Below are positions 32,903-41,991 of a stretch of 64,000 bases of DNA, piece after piece. The notes beneath the pieces were generated by a model that did no database searches, was not told the origin of the DNA, and saw nothing but the letters and a program-made list of their open reading frames with translations. The stretch covers positions 1-64,000 of the forward strand of contig MEGD01000006.1 of assembly GCA_001725355.1 (NCBI GenBank). The letters run 5' to 3'. Positions within the stretch are counted from its first letter, which is position 1; the number at the start of each line of letters is the position of its first letter. Source of the DNA: Novosphingobium sp. SCN 66-18 (GTDB lineage: Bacteria > Pseudomonadota > Alphaproteobacteria > Sphingomonadales > Sphingomonadaceae). The position numbers were made by a program, and so were the translations under genes.

Positions 32903-35900
32903 GTGCGCAGGCTTCTGAGGCTCTTGGCCGCCCTTCCCGCCCTGATGCTCGCCTCGCCCGCGCTGGCGGTCGAGACCAGCTTCCACACCTATGACGGCTT
33001 TGCCGAGACGGTCGATGCGTTCCGCCTCGTCTCGATGATCTTCGGTGATCCGCGCTACGAGACGCTGGTGATGATCGTAGCGACCGTCGGGATCGGTCTT
33101 GGCGCGATCATCGCCAGTGTCCGTGGAACAGGCATGGGCCTCGTCGCCTTCGGCTTCCAGATCCTGGTCGGCGTGGGACTCTTCGTCGGGCTGATCGCCA
33201 CGACCGGCACCGTCCATGTCTATGACCGCGTGCGTAACGCCTATCAGCCGGTCGGCGGCGTCCCGAACCTCCTCGTCCTGGTTGCCGGCGCAACCAACAT
33301 GATCGAGCGCGCGATGGTCGAGACGATCGACGACAACACGCTCGATCCCAACGCCAAGATCGAGTTCGGGGCCGGCGGCCACAGCTTCGACCTGTTCCTC
33401 AACGCCGTTTCGCCGCGCGGGCCCATGACGGACGTCTTCCTCGACGCGACGATCAAGGATTATGTCCGCCAATGCTATCCGGTCGCGCGTGTATCGGCCG
33501 CTTACGGCGTCGATGACGATCAGCTGTTCCGGACCTCAACCGATCTGCCCGCCTCGTTCGCGGCGATGGCCGGCCCCGCCACCTTCTCGACCGTCTACAC
33601 CGAAGCCGACAAGGGCGGCACGACGGTGAGCTGCACAGATGCCTGGACGCATATCTCGGATCGGCTGTCCGACCCCGCGCTGTTCGACACCTACACCAAC
33701 CAGATCTGTGCGCGGACGGGCTATGACACCGGCAATGCCCAGCAGATGCAGCGCTGCCGGCAGCAGCTTGGCGAGATGGGTCAGATGATGCTCGGACGGC
33801 CGCTCAGCGCGCAGGCTTTCCTGACCCACATCCTCCTCGGCAACACCGTCGGCGATGTATTGTTCGAGGATTCGCCGGCCAGCGCGGCCAGGGTCATGGC
33901 GAATCGCGCAGTGATCTCCAACGGCCTCGCCACCATGTCGGTCGCGAACGAGTGGATGCCGACGATCCGCGCAACGGTGTTCGAGATCATGCTCTTCATG
34001 ATTCCGATCGCGCTGCTGTTCATCCTGACGCCGATCAACCTGCGGGTCGCGAGCTTCGCGCTCGGCATGTTCGTGTTCGTGGCACTCTGGGGCGTGATCG
34101 ACGCGGGCATCTACCAGCTGACCCTCGGACGCGCGACCGCCACGCTGGCTGAACTCCGCTCAAACGCGTTGGCGGCCAATGCCTGGTTGCTCGCACCCTC
34201 CGCCGCCATGAAGGCGCTCGCGATCTTCGGCAGCTTCCGCACGGCGGCGGCGGGCCTCGCCGGCGCCTTCGTGTTCACCGTGTTCCGCTTCAGTGGGAAT
34301 GTGTTCACGTCCCTTACCTCGGGATCGCTTGGGATCGCTAGCCAGGCTACGGCGGCCGCGGCTCCGATGGGCACTGTCGAGGGGCGGTCCTCCGCTCTCG
34401 AGGCGCAGGCGTCTGCGATGGGCACCCGCTCCCGCGCGGCAGCGGCTTCGAGCTTTGGGGACTTCGGCGAGCGTTCGAACTTCAATGCCAATCGCACCTA
34501 TGGCGAGGCCGGTCACATCCTCGGCGAGCGCCCTGGAACGCCGGGCGGAACCGCCTTCGCGCTCGGCGGGATCGATGGCTCACACCAATTGGGCAGCCTC
34601 GCCCCTGCGCTGGGAGGCCGCGACCTTGCCGATCCGGCGGTTGCGCGTGCCGTGCAGGCCAACGCAGCGACGACGGCCATCCATCAGTTCGCGGAGAAGG
34701 ACGCGCTCAGAGGTCTAGGCACAGGCTATTTCGGCCAGGGCGAAGCTGGCGAAAAGGCGTTCGCCGCCTTCAGCCAGAACCTGGTCCAGTGGCGCGCCTT
34801 TGGCGATAGCCGAGCCTATGACATGATGCTGCAGGGGGCGAAGCGCCACTTTGAGCGGGCCGGATATTCACCGGCCGACGCGCAGCTCAAGGCCTCGGGC
34901 GTCATCGGCGAGGCCCAGGCCGACCCGACCTTCGCCAAGTTGATCGCCAACACCTACGATCAGGAGCAATTGCTGCGTAACGACCTCACCTCCGCGCAGG
35001 TTCAGGTCGGCGCGATGGAGGGGCGCCGCGACTATGCCGGCGACAATGTCACCGGCGTCGAGCGCGCCAATGTCGCGACCGAACAAGGCTGGCGCAGCGG
35101 CAGCAACCAGGGTCAGCGCGAAGCGGCGTCGATGCTCGGGCTTTCGGTCGATGAGACCGGGCGCCGGGTCGGGTTCATCAACGCACTCTCGGGCGAGGCG
35201 CGCAGCACCGCGGTCAGCCAGCTTGCCCGCGCCACCGGCAGGAACGAAGCCCAGGTCGTGGCGGCCGTTGAACGCTATAGCGCTGCAACGCAGCTCGGGA
35301 CGGCAGATGGCGCGACCGCCGAAGCCGGCCGTGAAGGCACGAGCATCTATGGCCGTACCCGCGAGGCTGCCGGTTATGACTTCGCCGAGCGGTCGGGCAA
35401 ACTCGACGCACAGCGTGAGGTTGGCACTGCCGGTACGCGCAGTGCGGCGCGGATCGGCGAGCAGCGCCGGCAGTCCGAGAATTTCGGGTTTGCCGAGGGC
35501 GCGGCGGCAGCCGGTGTCTCGACGCGTGAGGCTGCGCGGCTCGACAGCTTCATCCAGGCACTCAGCCGAACGGCCGGAAACCAGGTCGATATGGCGGAAG
35601 GCGGCGCAGCAGGTATCGCTGATCGCGCGCGCAACGAGCGTCTGACCTCGATTGTCGACCGGGAGCGTCTCACCCGCATGCAGGGTTTGCTCGCGGAACA
35701 TGGCATCAAGCTCTCGAAGCGTCAGCTCGCCATGGATCAGAATGGCGATCTGGGTCTCAACCTCACTCCTGCGACTGCGGCCGCCATGTGGAAGGCCGGC
35801 CTCATCAATGAAAGCCAGCTTGGTGCGATCGCCAATGGCGGCCATGCCCGCTTCAGCTTTGCGCACAATGACCTGCTGGTCTCCAGCGGAACGGATTTCA

Positions 35901-36667
35901 GCCGATCGGCGCGCAGCGACACCAGCACCCGGTTCGAGGCCGGCAAGCAGGCAGGCCCCGACACGATCGAGCATTTCATGGGCGGCGGTGCCGACGGCCA
36001 AGCCATGCTCGCCAACTGGCTACGCGGCGGGTTCGAAATGGACCGAAAGGGTGATTGGCGCCTCAAACCGCAAGTTGGTGATACGCTCCAGCGCGATGTG
36101 CAGGCGATCATGGCTCAAACGGGATGGCAAAGGACGCTGTCGCGCGCCGCCCAAGACCAAGTCACGATGGGCACGACGATAAATCTTCTGGCGGGACGCT
36201 CGATCGGAGGATCTAGCGACAATGAACTGGGAGTAGGCGTTCCAGGTTCTGGAAGGCCACAAAATTCCCGTGCTCAAGCGCCACAGAAAGGTCGTGCAGT
36301 CTCCGGCGAAGCGTCAGCCACCGTTGGCTTCAACAGCCAAGATATGGGCAGTACAACCGAAAATGCGCAATCGACCATGGATATCGTCAACTACGATGTC
36401 CGTGAATCCATTGCCGCCGCTGAGCGCGCAGCAGCCCGGTCTGATAATCCAGCGGCGGCATTCTCGCGTGAGCTCTCGGACCGCATTCTTGGATCAGAAG
36501 GGATGCGGAATCGGTATCTGCAGGATGCGGACAATGGGCGCGCCACCTTCGACGCCACCGGCCCGCTCACTTCGCTGGAGCAGAATTCTGTGCTGTCGAA
36601 AGGGAGCTTCTCGACCGATATCCCCGGCAGTCTCGGTGACGGCGATAGCAGCTTCAAGAAACGCTAG
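32903..36667 (+). CDS. traG: TraG, mating-pair stabilisation protein
   Basis: A 1254-residue inner-membrane protein (GTG start; signal-like segment at the N terminus). The N-terminal half holds several membrane segments (about 55-95, 350-420, 445-465). The C-terminal 750 residues are Ala/Gly/Gln-rich and hydrophilic. The N-terminal half is the TraG pilus/stabilisation domain; the C-terminal half carries mating-pair stabilisation and entry-exclusion recognition in F. It is longer than F TraG (938). Last rightward gene of the operon; its end overlaps a convergent membrane-protein gene by 4 bases. Confidence 0.9.
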   Translation: MRRLLRLLAALPALMLASPALAVETSFHTYDGFAETVDAFRLVSMIFGDPRYETLVMIVATVGIGLGAIIASVRGTGMGLVAFGFQILVGVGLFVGLIATTGTVHVYDRVRNAYQPVGGVPNLLVLVAGATNMIERAMVETIDDNTLDPNAKIEFGAGGHSFDLFLNAVSPRGPMTDVFLDATIKDYVRQCYPVARVSAAYGVDDDQLFRTSTDLPASFAAMAGPATFSTVYTEADKGGTTVSCTDAWTHISDRLSDPALFDTYTNQICARTGYDTGNAQQMQRCRQQLGEMGQMMLGRPLSAQAFLTHILLGNTVGDVLFEDSPASAARVMANRAVISNGLATMSVANEWMPTIRATVFEIMLFMIPIALLFILTPINLRVASFALGMFVFVALWGVIDAGIYQLTLGRATATLAELRSNALAANAWLLAPSAAMKALAIFGSFRTAAAGLAGAFVFTVFRFSGNVFTSLTSGSLGIASQATAAAAPMGTVEGRSSALEAQASAMGTRSRAAAASSFGDFGERSNFNANRTYGEAGHILGERPGTPGGTAFALGGIDGSHQLGSLAPALGGRDLADPAVARAVQANAATTAIHQFAEKDALRGLGTGYFGQGEAGEKAFAAFSQNLVQWRAFGDSRAYDMMLQGAKRHFERAGYSPADAQLKASGVIGEAQADPTFAKLIANTYDQEQLLRNDLTSAQVQVGAMEGRRDYAGDNVTGVERANVATEQGWRSGSNQGQREAASMLGLSVDETGRRVGFINALSGEARSTAVSQLARATGRNEAQVVAAVERYSAATQLGTADGATAEAGREGTSIYGRTREAAGYDFAERSGKLDAQREVGTAGTRSAARIGEQRRQSENFGFAEGAAAAGVSTREAARLDSFIQALSRTAGNQVDMAEGGAAGIADRARNERLTSIVDRERLTRMQGLLAEHGIKLSKRQLAMDQNGDLGLNLTPATAAAMWKAGLINESQLGAIANGGHARFSFAHNDLLVSSGTDFSRSARSDTSTRFEAGKQAGPDTIEHFMGGGADGQAMLANWLRGGFEMDRKGDWRLKPQVGDTLQRDVQAIMAQTGWQRTLSRAAQDQVTMGTTINLLAGRSIGGSSDNELGVGVPGSGRPQNSRAQAPQKGRAVSGEASATVGFNSQDMGSTTENAQSTMDIVNYDVRESIAAAERAAARSDNPAAAFSRELSDRILGSEGMRNRYLQDADNGRATFDATGPLTSLEQNSVLSKGSFSTDIPGSLGDGDSSFKKR

Positions 36668-37140
36668 TGATGCTTCCCGGTATGAGGATTGACGTACCCG
36701 GGATTGTTGGGGTTCATCGGATTACCGATCCACAGTGGCCCAGAGCGTGGGTCCATGGGATTGGCATGCGCTCGCGCCATCTCCATCATTCGCTCGTGCT
36801 GGTCTCTATGAAGTTTTGCGGCGAGAGCCTGCGCTTCTTCATGCGACAGCGGCACGCCATCACCTTGGCCAGCAAGACTATCAAGGCGCGCGCGAACATA
36901 ACCGACGCCCAGCACCATGAGCGCGGTCATCGGGAAAAACAGGACGTTCAGGTACCCAGCGATCCATCCACGATAAAAAGACTCTAGGGGATCGACGCGC
37001 ATAGAGACCGCCATGCCTATCCACCAGACGGGAATAGTCGCCCACCAGAGCTTTGCGTACCACGGCTTCCAAAGCCAAGCTGACAGCTGCGGGTACGGCA
37101 CGCGGCCACCCTGTTGCTGGTGATCGATGGCTTCGTCCAT
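36664..37140 (-). CDS. Small membrane protein, candidate entry-exclusion protein
   Basis: A 158-residue protein. A Trp-rich N terminus (LSAWLWKPWYAKLWWATIPVWWIGMAV) and a second hydrophobic stretch (YLNVLFFPMTALMVLGVGYV, about 62-82) precede a hydrophilic tail ending in an Asn/Pro/Gly/His-rich segment. It lies directly after TraG in the opposite direction, overlapping by 4 bases. In F-type elements the entry-exclusion gene (traS) neighbours traG and its product recognises TraG. The position fits that role; sequence similarity is not evident. Alternatively an unrelated cargo protein. Confidence 0.6.
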   Translation of the reverse strand: MDEAIDHQQQGGRVPYPQLSAWLWKPWYAKLWWATIPVWWIGMAVSMRVDPLESFYRGWIAGYLNVLFFPMTALMVLGVGYVRARLDSLAGQGDGVPLSHEEAQALAAKLHRDQHERMMEMARAHANPMDPRSGPLWIGNPMNPNNPGYVNPHTGKHH

Positions 37141-37256
37141 CGGGACTTCCTTTCAAACTGCTGATAGCACAACCGGCACCAATCGTCGTCGAAAAATCGG
37201 CATTCCACCTTGTCTTTTTTGTCCGCATCCCTATTGTCGAGACAGAAAGGACGCAG

Positions 37257-37892
37257 ATGGCCAGCAATGCTTCCCTCGCCCGAACGGGTCGCCGATCGTC
37301 GGCTCATCCGATCATGTCGGCAACCGATACGCTCCGTCGAAAGGCCTTGGAGAAACTTACCCTGGCCATTGCCAAGGCTGTGGAGTCAGCAAGCGACGAT
37401 ACGCTGGCCGATATCGTGGGTTCGCACGACTTAAGACACGCGCTGGTGGTCGCCCCGCGAGACATAGCGCCGGAATCGCCTGCCGATCTTGAGGCTCTCA
37501 AGGCTGCGCGCGAAAGGACCGGCCAGTTTCGGGAGGAGATGGCAGAGCGTGCCGGCGGCATGTTCGACCGCACTCATGTGGCAGAGATGCTCGGCGTCTC
37601 GGCCGCAGCGATCGACAAGCAACGTCAGCGCAAACAGATACTCGGCGTCCCTTATGGGACGGAAATCCGCTACCCCGCTGCCCAATTTGCCAATGGTGAA
37701 GTGCTGCCCGGCCTCAAGGCGGTGCTGGAGGGCTTTGCGGACATGAACCCTTGGGAGCAGTTGATGATGCTTACCACGCCGCTCGAAGGGTTCGGATCGC
37801 ATCCCGAGACTGTCTTTCAGAAGCTCACCAAACGGCCTGAGCCCGGCGTCCTGAAGCGCCTCGCAAGTCTGACCGCAAGCTGGGCGGCCTGA
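37257..37892 (+). CDS. Antitoxin-like DNA-binding protein of second RES module
   Basis: A 211-residue protein preceded by AAAGGA. The central part has a helix-turn-helix (FDRTHVAEMLGVSAAAIDKQRQRKQILGVPYGTEIRYPAAQF). A helical C-terminal region follows (LPGLKAVLEGFADMNPWEQLMMLTTPLEGFGSHPETVFQKL) like the toxin-binding part of MbcA/ParS-type antitoxins. It is much longer than the antitoxin at 13343-13705. The RES-domain gene begins 6 bases after its stop, so the two form a second toxin-antitoxin pair next to the end of the conjugation operon. Confidence 0.8.
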   Translation: MASNASLARTGRRSSAHPIMSATDTLRRKALEKLTLAIAKAVESASDDTLADIVGSHDLRHALVVAPRDIAPESPADLEALKAARERTGQFREEMAERAGGMFDRTHVAEMLGVSAAAIDKQRQRKQILGVPYGTEIRYPAAQFANGEVLPGLKAVLEGFADMNPWEQLMMLTTPLEGFGSHPETVFQKLTKRPEPGVLKRLASLTASWAA

Positions 37893-37898
37893 TCGTCA

Positions 37899-38459
37899 GT
37901 GGCATCCGTTCGGTTAAGCCGCATTGATGCAGGCGTTCGCCTTCATCGCATTCACCGCCCAAAGCATAGTGCCCTGTTCTTCGGGCCGGTCGGCGATGCA
38001 CCGCATTTTCGGTACGACGCGCCAGATGGCAGCTTCAAAGTCCTCTATGTTGCGCGAACCCTTGAAACGGCATTCGGCGAAACGATCGTGCGAACGCCAG
38101 AAACCCTCTACGTGCTTTCCTCCATCGTCGAAACTCGAGTGCGAAGTGAGCTGGTAACGACCAGGGCACTCAAGCTCTATCCTCTGTTCGATGCCCGTGT
38201 CTCCGCGCATGGGCTGTCCTTCACCGATCTACACGGCGCCGATTATCTGCGAACCTGGGCACTCAGCGCGGAAATCCACTCGACAACTGGCGCGGACGGG
38301 ATCCTCTATACATCCAGGTTCGACAATCGGCGCTGCTTCGCCCTCTTCGATAGAGCCTCAGACGGGATTGCGGAGACAACCATCACGGGCGTGGCGATCA
38401 GCGCGGCACATGCGACCGTCCTTGCCCATCACTTTGGAAAGCAATTTGTCGAGCCTTGA
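37899..38459 (+). CDS. RES-domain toxin, second module
   Basis: A 186-residue RES-family protein with a GTG start. Conserved Arg17 (LHRIHRP), Glu61 (TAFGETIV) and the C-terminal Ser block (ILYTSRFDNRRCFALF) are present, plus the VLYVARTLETAFGE segment. It presumably degrades NAD+ when freed from the upstream antitoxin. It is only distantly similar to the RES protein at 12770-13339, so the two modules are not recent duplicates. It lies immediately before a truncated phosphatase, at the probable end of the mobile element. Confidence 0.87.
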   Translation: MASVRLSRIDAGVRLHRIHRPKHSALFFGPVGDAPHFRYDAPDGSFKVLYVARTLETAFGETIVRTPETLYVLSSIVETRVRSELVTTRALKLYPLFDARVSAHGLSFTDLHGADYLRTWALSAEIHSTTGADGILYTSRFDNRRCFALFDRASDGIAETTITGVAISAAHATVLAHHFGKQFVEP

Positions 38460-38495
38460 ACCATTGCGCTCAGGGCACGCCTGAGGCTCCAATTA

Positions 38496-39387
38496 GCGGG
38501 CGCCGACCAGCGCACGATCGCCACGGCTCAAAGCTGGGGCGACGCGCTCGCGCCCGGACGCGCTGGCGATCGACCGCAAGCCACACGATGAACCGGACCC
38601 GCGCTTCAACGCGATCGAAGCTGGCCTTTCGCCCTACGATTCCACGCAAGCGGACGCTGCCGTGCGGGCGACTACCGCCCCCGATGGCATCGGCGCGATC
38701 GCCGCCGCCTACCGCCCCCTGCTGGCCCGCCTGGACGCGATCCTGTGCGGCGCGCGCCGGGCAGCCTGTGGCGTATCCTCGCAACCGGCCGCGCTGGTGC
38801 CGGCAAAGGCCAATGGACGCCCCAAGTTGACCGGCGCGCTCGACCGGGCATCGACGGCGGCGCAGATCCTGCTGCTCGAATATGCCGAAGGCAAGCCGCT
38901 GCCCCAGGTTGGCTGGGGCGGTGCCAGCGCCGCCGACATCGGCCGCCTTTCGGCTTTTCACGCGCTCGAATTCCGGCTGCTTGCCCGTCCCCGCCATGTC
39001 GCCTCGGCGAACTTCGCCGGGCTGGCGCCGATCGTGCGCGAAGGGCTGACCGGCGAAGCCCGCGTCACGACGATTTCGGGACACGATACCAACGTCGCCA
39101 ATCTCGGCGGGCTGCTGGACGTCCACTGGCAGGTGCCCGGCCTTGCCGCCAACGACCCCTCCCCCGGCGGCGCGCTGGTGCTGGAACGGTTGCGGGCGGC
39201 CGATGGCGCGCTGTTCGTGCGGGTGCGCTATCGCTCGCAATCGCTTTCGCAGATTCGCAGCGCCGCGCCACTAACGGCCGGATCGCCCCCTTCGGCATCG
39301 ATCCTGCCGATAGCGGGCTGCGAAGCGCGAGAGATCAAGGGCTTGTGCCCGCTCGATGAGTTCCTGAAACGGATCGAAGCGCGTTAA
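38496..39387 (+). pseudogene. Truncated, frameshifted histidine acid phosphatase (phytase-like)
   Basis: The first readable part, in one frame, is AGADQRTIATAQSWGDALAPG (the family's D-QRT-ATA block). Near 38550-38560 the frame changes by one base and continues as PDALAIDRKPHDEPDPRF to the end. The proton-donor motif appears later as ISGHDTNVANLGG. The catalytic RHGxRxP motif and signal peptide at the N terminus are missing. Homology begins about 35 bases after the stop of the RES gene. The gene is therefore 5'-deleted and frameshifted, and should not make an active enzyme. The break coincides with the edge of the conjugative/RES region. Confidence 0.82.
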
Positions 39388-39438
39388 GGGACCGTTCCGC
39401 AGCCGGGCGCCCATCACTCCGGCTGCGGACCGGTTGCG

Positions 39439-40212
39439 CTACTTGGTCGTGTATCCGCCGTTCACCAGGATGGTCTGCCCCGTCATCCACCAGCCGTCCG
39501 AAACGAGGAAGCGGATGTGCGGCACGATGTCCCGGATGTCGGTGAGGCCGGTGTCGGTGAAGGGCGAGAGCGCCGCCGCGCTCTTGTGATAGGCCTGCGC
39601 ATCGGCGCTTTCCTGGCCATAGAAGAACGGCGTGTCCATCGGGCCGGGGCCGACCGCGTTGACCGAAATGCCGCGTTCGCCAAATTCCTTGGCCGCCGCA
39701 CGGGTGAAGTGTTCGACCGGCGCCTTGGTGCCCGCATAAGTCGAATAGAACGGCGTGAACGCGCCGAGCAGCGAGGTGACCAGCGTAACGATCTTGCCGT
39801 GATCGTTGAGCGTGCGGCCCGCTTCCTTGATGAAGAAGAACGCGGACTTGGCGTTGATCGCGCTCATCGCGTCGTATTCCGCCTCGCTGATGTCCAGCAC
39901 CGGTTTCTTCAGCACCTTGCCGACGGTGTTGATCGCGATGTCGGGCCGGCCGAACGCCGCGACGGCGTCCGCGAACAGCTTTTCGACCGCGCCAGCCGTC
40001 GTCAGATCGGCCTGGATGGCCAACGCTTGCGCGCCCGCCGCTTCCACGGCCGCCACGGTTTCGCGCGCGGCCCCGGCGGTCTCCGCGCTGTTGTAATGGA
40101 CAACGATCGCCCGCGCGCCCTGCGCGGCAAGATCACGGGCAATAAGGCCACCCAGGTTCTTGCCGCCTCCGGCGATGATGGCCGTTTTTCCCTTGATCGA
40201 ATGGTCCGTCAT
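39439..40212 (-). CDS. SDR-family oxidoreductase
   Basis: A 257-residue short-chain dehydrogenase/reductase. The cofactor loop is AGGGKNLGG (about 12-20). The catalytic Ser (VTSLLG), Tyr and Lys appear as YSTYAGTK, and the C terminus is the usual TGQTILVNGGY. The start is taken at ATG 40212. It is transcribed divergently from a LysR-type regulator 111 bp away, a common regulator/target arrangement. Substrate unknown. Confidence 0.9.
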   Translation of the reverse strand: MTDHSIKGKTAIIAGGGKNLGGLIARDLAAQGARAIVVHYNSAETAGAARETVAAVEAAGAQALAIQADLTTAGAVEKLFADAVAAFGRPDIAINTVGKVLKKPVLDISEAEYDAMSAINAKSAFFFIKEAGRTLNDHGKIVTLVTSLLGAFTPFYSTYAGTKAPVEHFTRAAAKEFGERGISVNAVGPGPMDTPFFYGQESADAQAYHKSAAALSPFTDTGLTDIRDIVPHIRFLVSDGWWMTGQTILVNGGYTTK

Positions 40213-40323
40213 TCTGGTCTCCCACGTCAATGTTCGCATGCATGATGCATGGCCCTGTGATACTTGCGGAAACTGCGGGATAAAGCTTGTAATCCTGGCA
40301 TTATTAGCCAGAATTTACGAACA
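40213..40323. promoter_or_regulatory. Divergent SDR/LysR promoter region
   Basis: Contains the perfect inverted repeat CTGGC-N7-GCCAG at 40295-40311, just upstream of the LysR start, and a near-palindrome ATGCATGATGCAT at 40238-40250 on the SDR side. Either may be the LysR-type binding site. Confidence 0.5.
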
Positions 40324-41229
40324 ATGGATCGCGTCGATCTCTTCCGTATTTTTACGCGCGTGGCCGAGGCCGGCAGCTTCACGCACGCCGCGCACACGCT
40401 GGGCCTCCCACGCTCCTCGGTGTCGGCGGCCATTCAGGAGCTTGAGGCCCGGCTTGGCACGCGCCTGCTCAACCGGACGACACGGCGCGTCGCGCTGACC
40501 GCCGATGGCGAAGCGCTTTACACGCGCGCGCAGAACCTGCTCGCCGATTTCGAGGAGACGGAGGGGTTGTTCCGCCAGTCCGGCGCAACGCCGTCAGGGC
40601 GCATCCGCGTCGATCTGCCGGGGCGCGTGGGCCGGCTGATCGTGGCGCCGGCGCTGCCCGGATTTCTGGCCGCCTATCCCGGCATCGACATCGAACTCGG
40701 CGTGCGCGACCGCGCGGTGGATCTGGTGGAAGACGGCATCGATTGCGCGCTGCGCGTGGGGCCACTCGCCGATTCCGGCCTGATCGCGCGGCGGCTGGGC
40801 GAGCTGGAACTCATCAACGTCGCCAGCCCCGGCTATCTTGCCGCGCATGGCACTCCTGACACCCCGTCGGATCTCGACCGGCATCATGCCGTGGCTTACG
40901 CCTCCCCCACCACCGGGCGGGTGGAGCCGTGGGAGTGGATCGATAACGGGCAGGTCCTGACCCGTTCCCTGCGCGCCCGGCTCACCGTCAACAGCGCCGA
41001 AGCGCTGATCGCCGGCGCGCTGGCCGGGTTGGGACTGATCCAGATCCCCGCCTATGACGTTGCGGACAACATCGCCGGGGGGAGGTTGATCGAAGTAATG
41101 CCGGAACACCGAGCCGAACCGCTGCCGGTCTCTCTGGTCTATCCGCACCGCCGTCAGCTTTCGCACCGGCTGCGCGCCTTCCTTGGCTGGCTCGTACCCG
41201 TGCTGGAACAGGGGCTGCAACTGCGCTGA
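40324..41229 (+). CDS. LysR-family transcriptional regulator
   Basis: A 301-residue LysR-type regulator. The N-terminal winged helix is VDLFRIFTRVAEAGSFTHAAHTLGLPRSSVSAAIQELEARLGTRLLNRTTR, followed by a linker and substrate-binding domain (GRIRVDLPGRVGRLIVAPALPGFLAAYPGIDIELGV). The pattern is of the AaeR/DsdC-unlike, CrgA-type subgroup that often controls an adjacent SDR gene. It is encoded divergently from such a gene. The start at ATG 40324 follows the family's normal N terminus. Confidence 0.93.
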   Translation: MDRVDLFRIFTRVAEAGSFTHAAHTLGLPRSSVSAAIQELEARLGTRLLNRTTRRVALTADGEALYTRAQNLLADFEETEGLFRQSGATPSGRIRVDLPGRVGRLIVAPALPGFLAAYPGIDIELGVRDRAVDLVEDGIDCALRVGPLADSGLIARRLGELELINVASPGYLAAHGTPDTPSDLDRHHAVAYASPTTGRVEPWEWIDNGQVLTRSLRARLTVNSAEALIAGALAGLGLIQIPAYDVADNIAGGRLIEVMPEHRAEPLPVSLVYPHRRQLSHRLRAFLGWLVPVLEQGLQLR

Positions 41230-41307
41230 CGCGCACGGGATTTCGCCACTCCGTCTCACAACAGTCACATCTCCATCGCAAAAGCCTTCCGGTCACAGGA
41301 GGCGGCC

Positions 41308-41991
41308 GTGCGTGTGCTGGTAGTGGAAGACGATGCGGTGATTGCCGATCACATCACGGCCTGCCTGGGAACGCTGGGCTACCGACCCGAGCGGGTTGCC
41401 TCGGGCGAGGACGCGCTGGCGGCGATCGAGCGCCAGCGCTTTTCGGGCATGGTTCTCGACCGGTTGCTGCCTGGCATGAGCGGCATCGAGGTGTTGGCGC
41501 GGCTGCGCGCCGAACGCAGGTTGCCCCCGGTCGTCATGCTCAGCGCCTTGGGCACCGTGAAGGACCGCATCGAGGGCCTTGCCGCCGGCGCCGACGATTA
41601 TCTGGCCAAGCCGTTCGACATGGACGAACTGGTGGCCCGCCTCAACGCCGTGACGCGCCGCGCCGCGCCGACGCCCCCTTCCGACACGGGGCTGGCGGTC
41701 GGCAGGCTGAAGCTGGACCCCAGCAGCCATTCGGTGCTGTTCCTTGACCGCACCATCGAACTCAACCGCAAGCAGTTCTCGCTCCTTGCCCACCTGATGC
41801 GCTGCGCCGACCGGCTGGTGACGCGGGGGATGCTGCTCGAAAGCGTGTGGGGCTATGCCTTCACGCCCACCACCAACATCGTGGAAAGCAACATGAGCCG
41901 GCTGCGCGCGCGGCTGGAGGAACTGGGTTGCGATCCGATCGACACGCTGCGCGGCTCGGGATACGTGCTGCGTTCGGAGCGATGCCGGTGA
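41308..41991 (+). CDS. OmpR-family response regulator
   Basis: A 227-residue two-component regulator (GTG start after AGGAGG). The receiver domain has acidic pair EDD at 7-9, phosphoacceptor Asp in MVLDRLLPGMSG (about residue 51) and Lys in YLAKPFD. The C-terminal winged helix has ELNRKQFSLLAHLMR and VESNMSRLRARLEELG. It is coupled to the sensor kinase gene, which starts 10 bases before this stop. It is followed by an acid phosphatase and a TonB receptor, so phosphate or organic-phosphate control is plausible but not shown. Confidence 0.93.
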   Translation: MRVLVVEDDAVIADHITACLGTLGYRPERVASGEDALAAIERQRFSGMVLDRLLPGMSGIEVLARLRAERRLPPVVMLSALGTVKDRIEGLAAGADDYLAKPFDMDELVARLNAVTRRAAPTPPSDTGLAVGRLKLDPSSHSVLFLDRTIELNRKQFSLLAHLMRCADRLVTRGMLLESVWGYAFTPTTNIVESNMSRLRARLEELGCDPIDTLRGSGYVLRSERCR

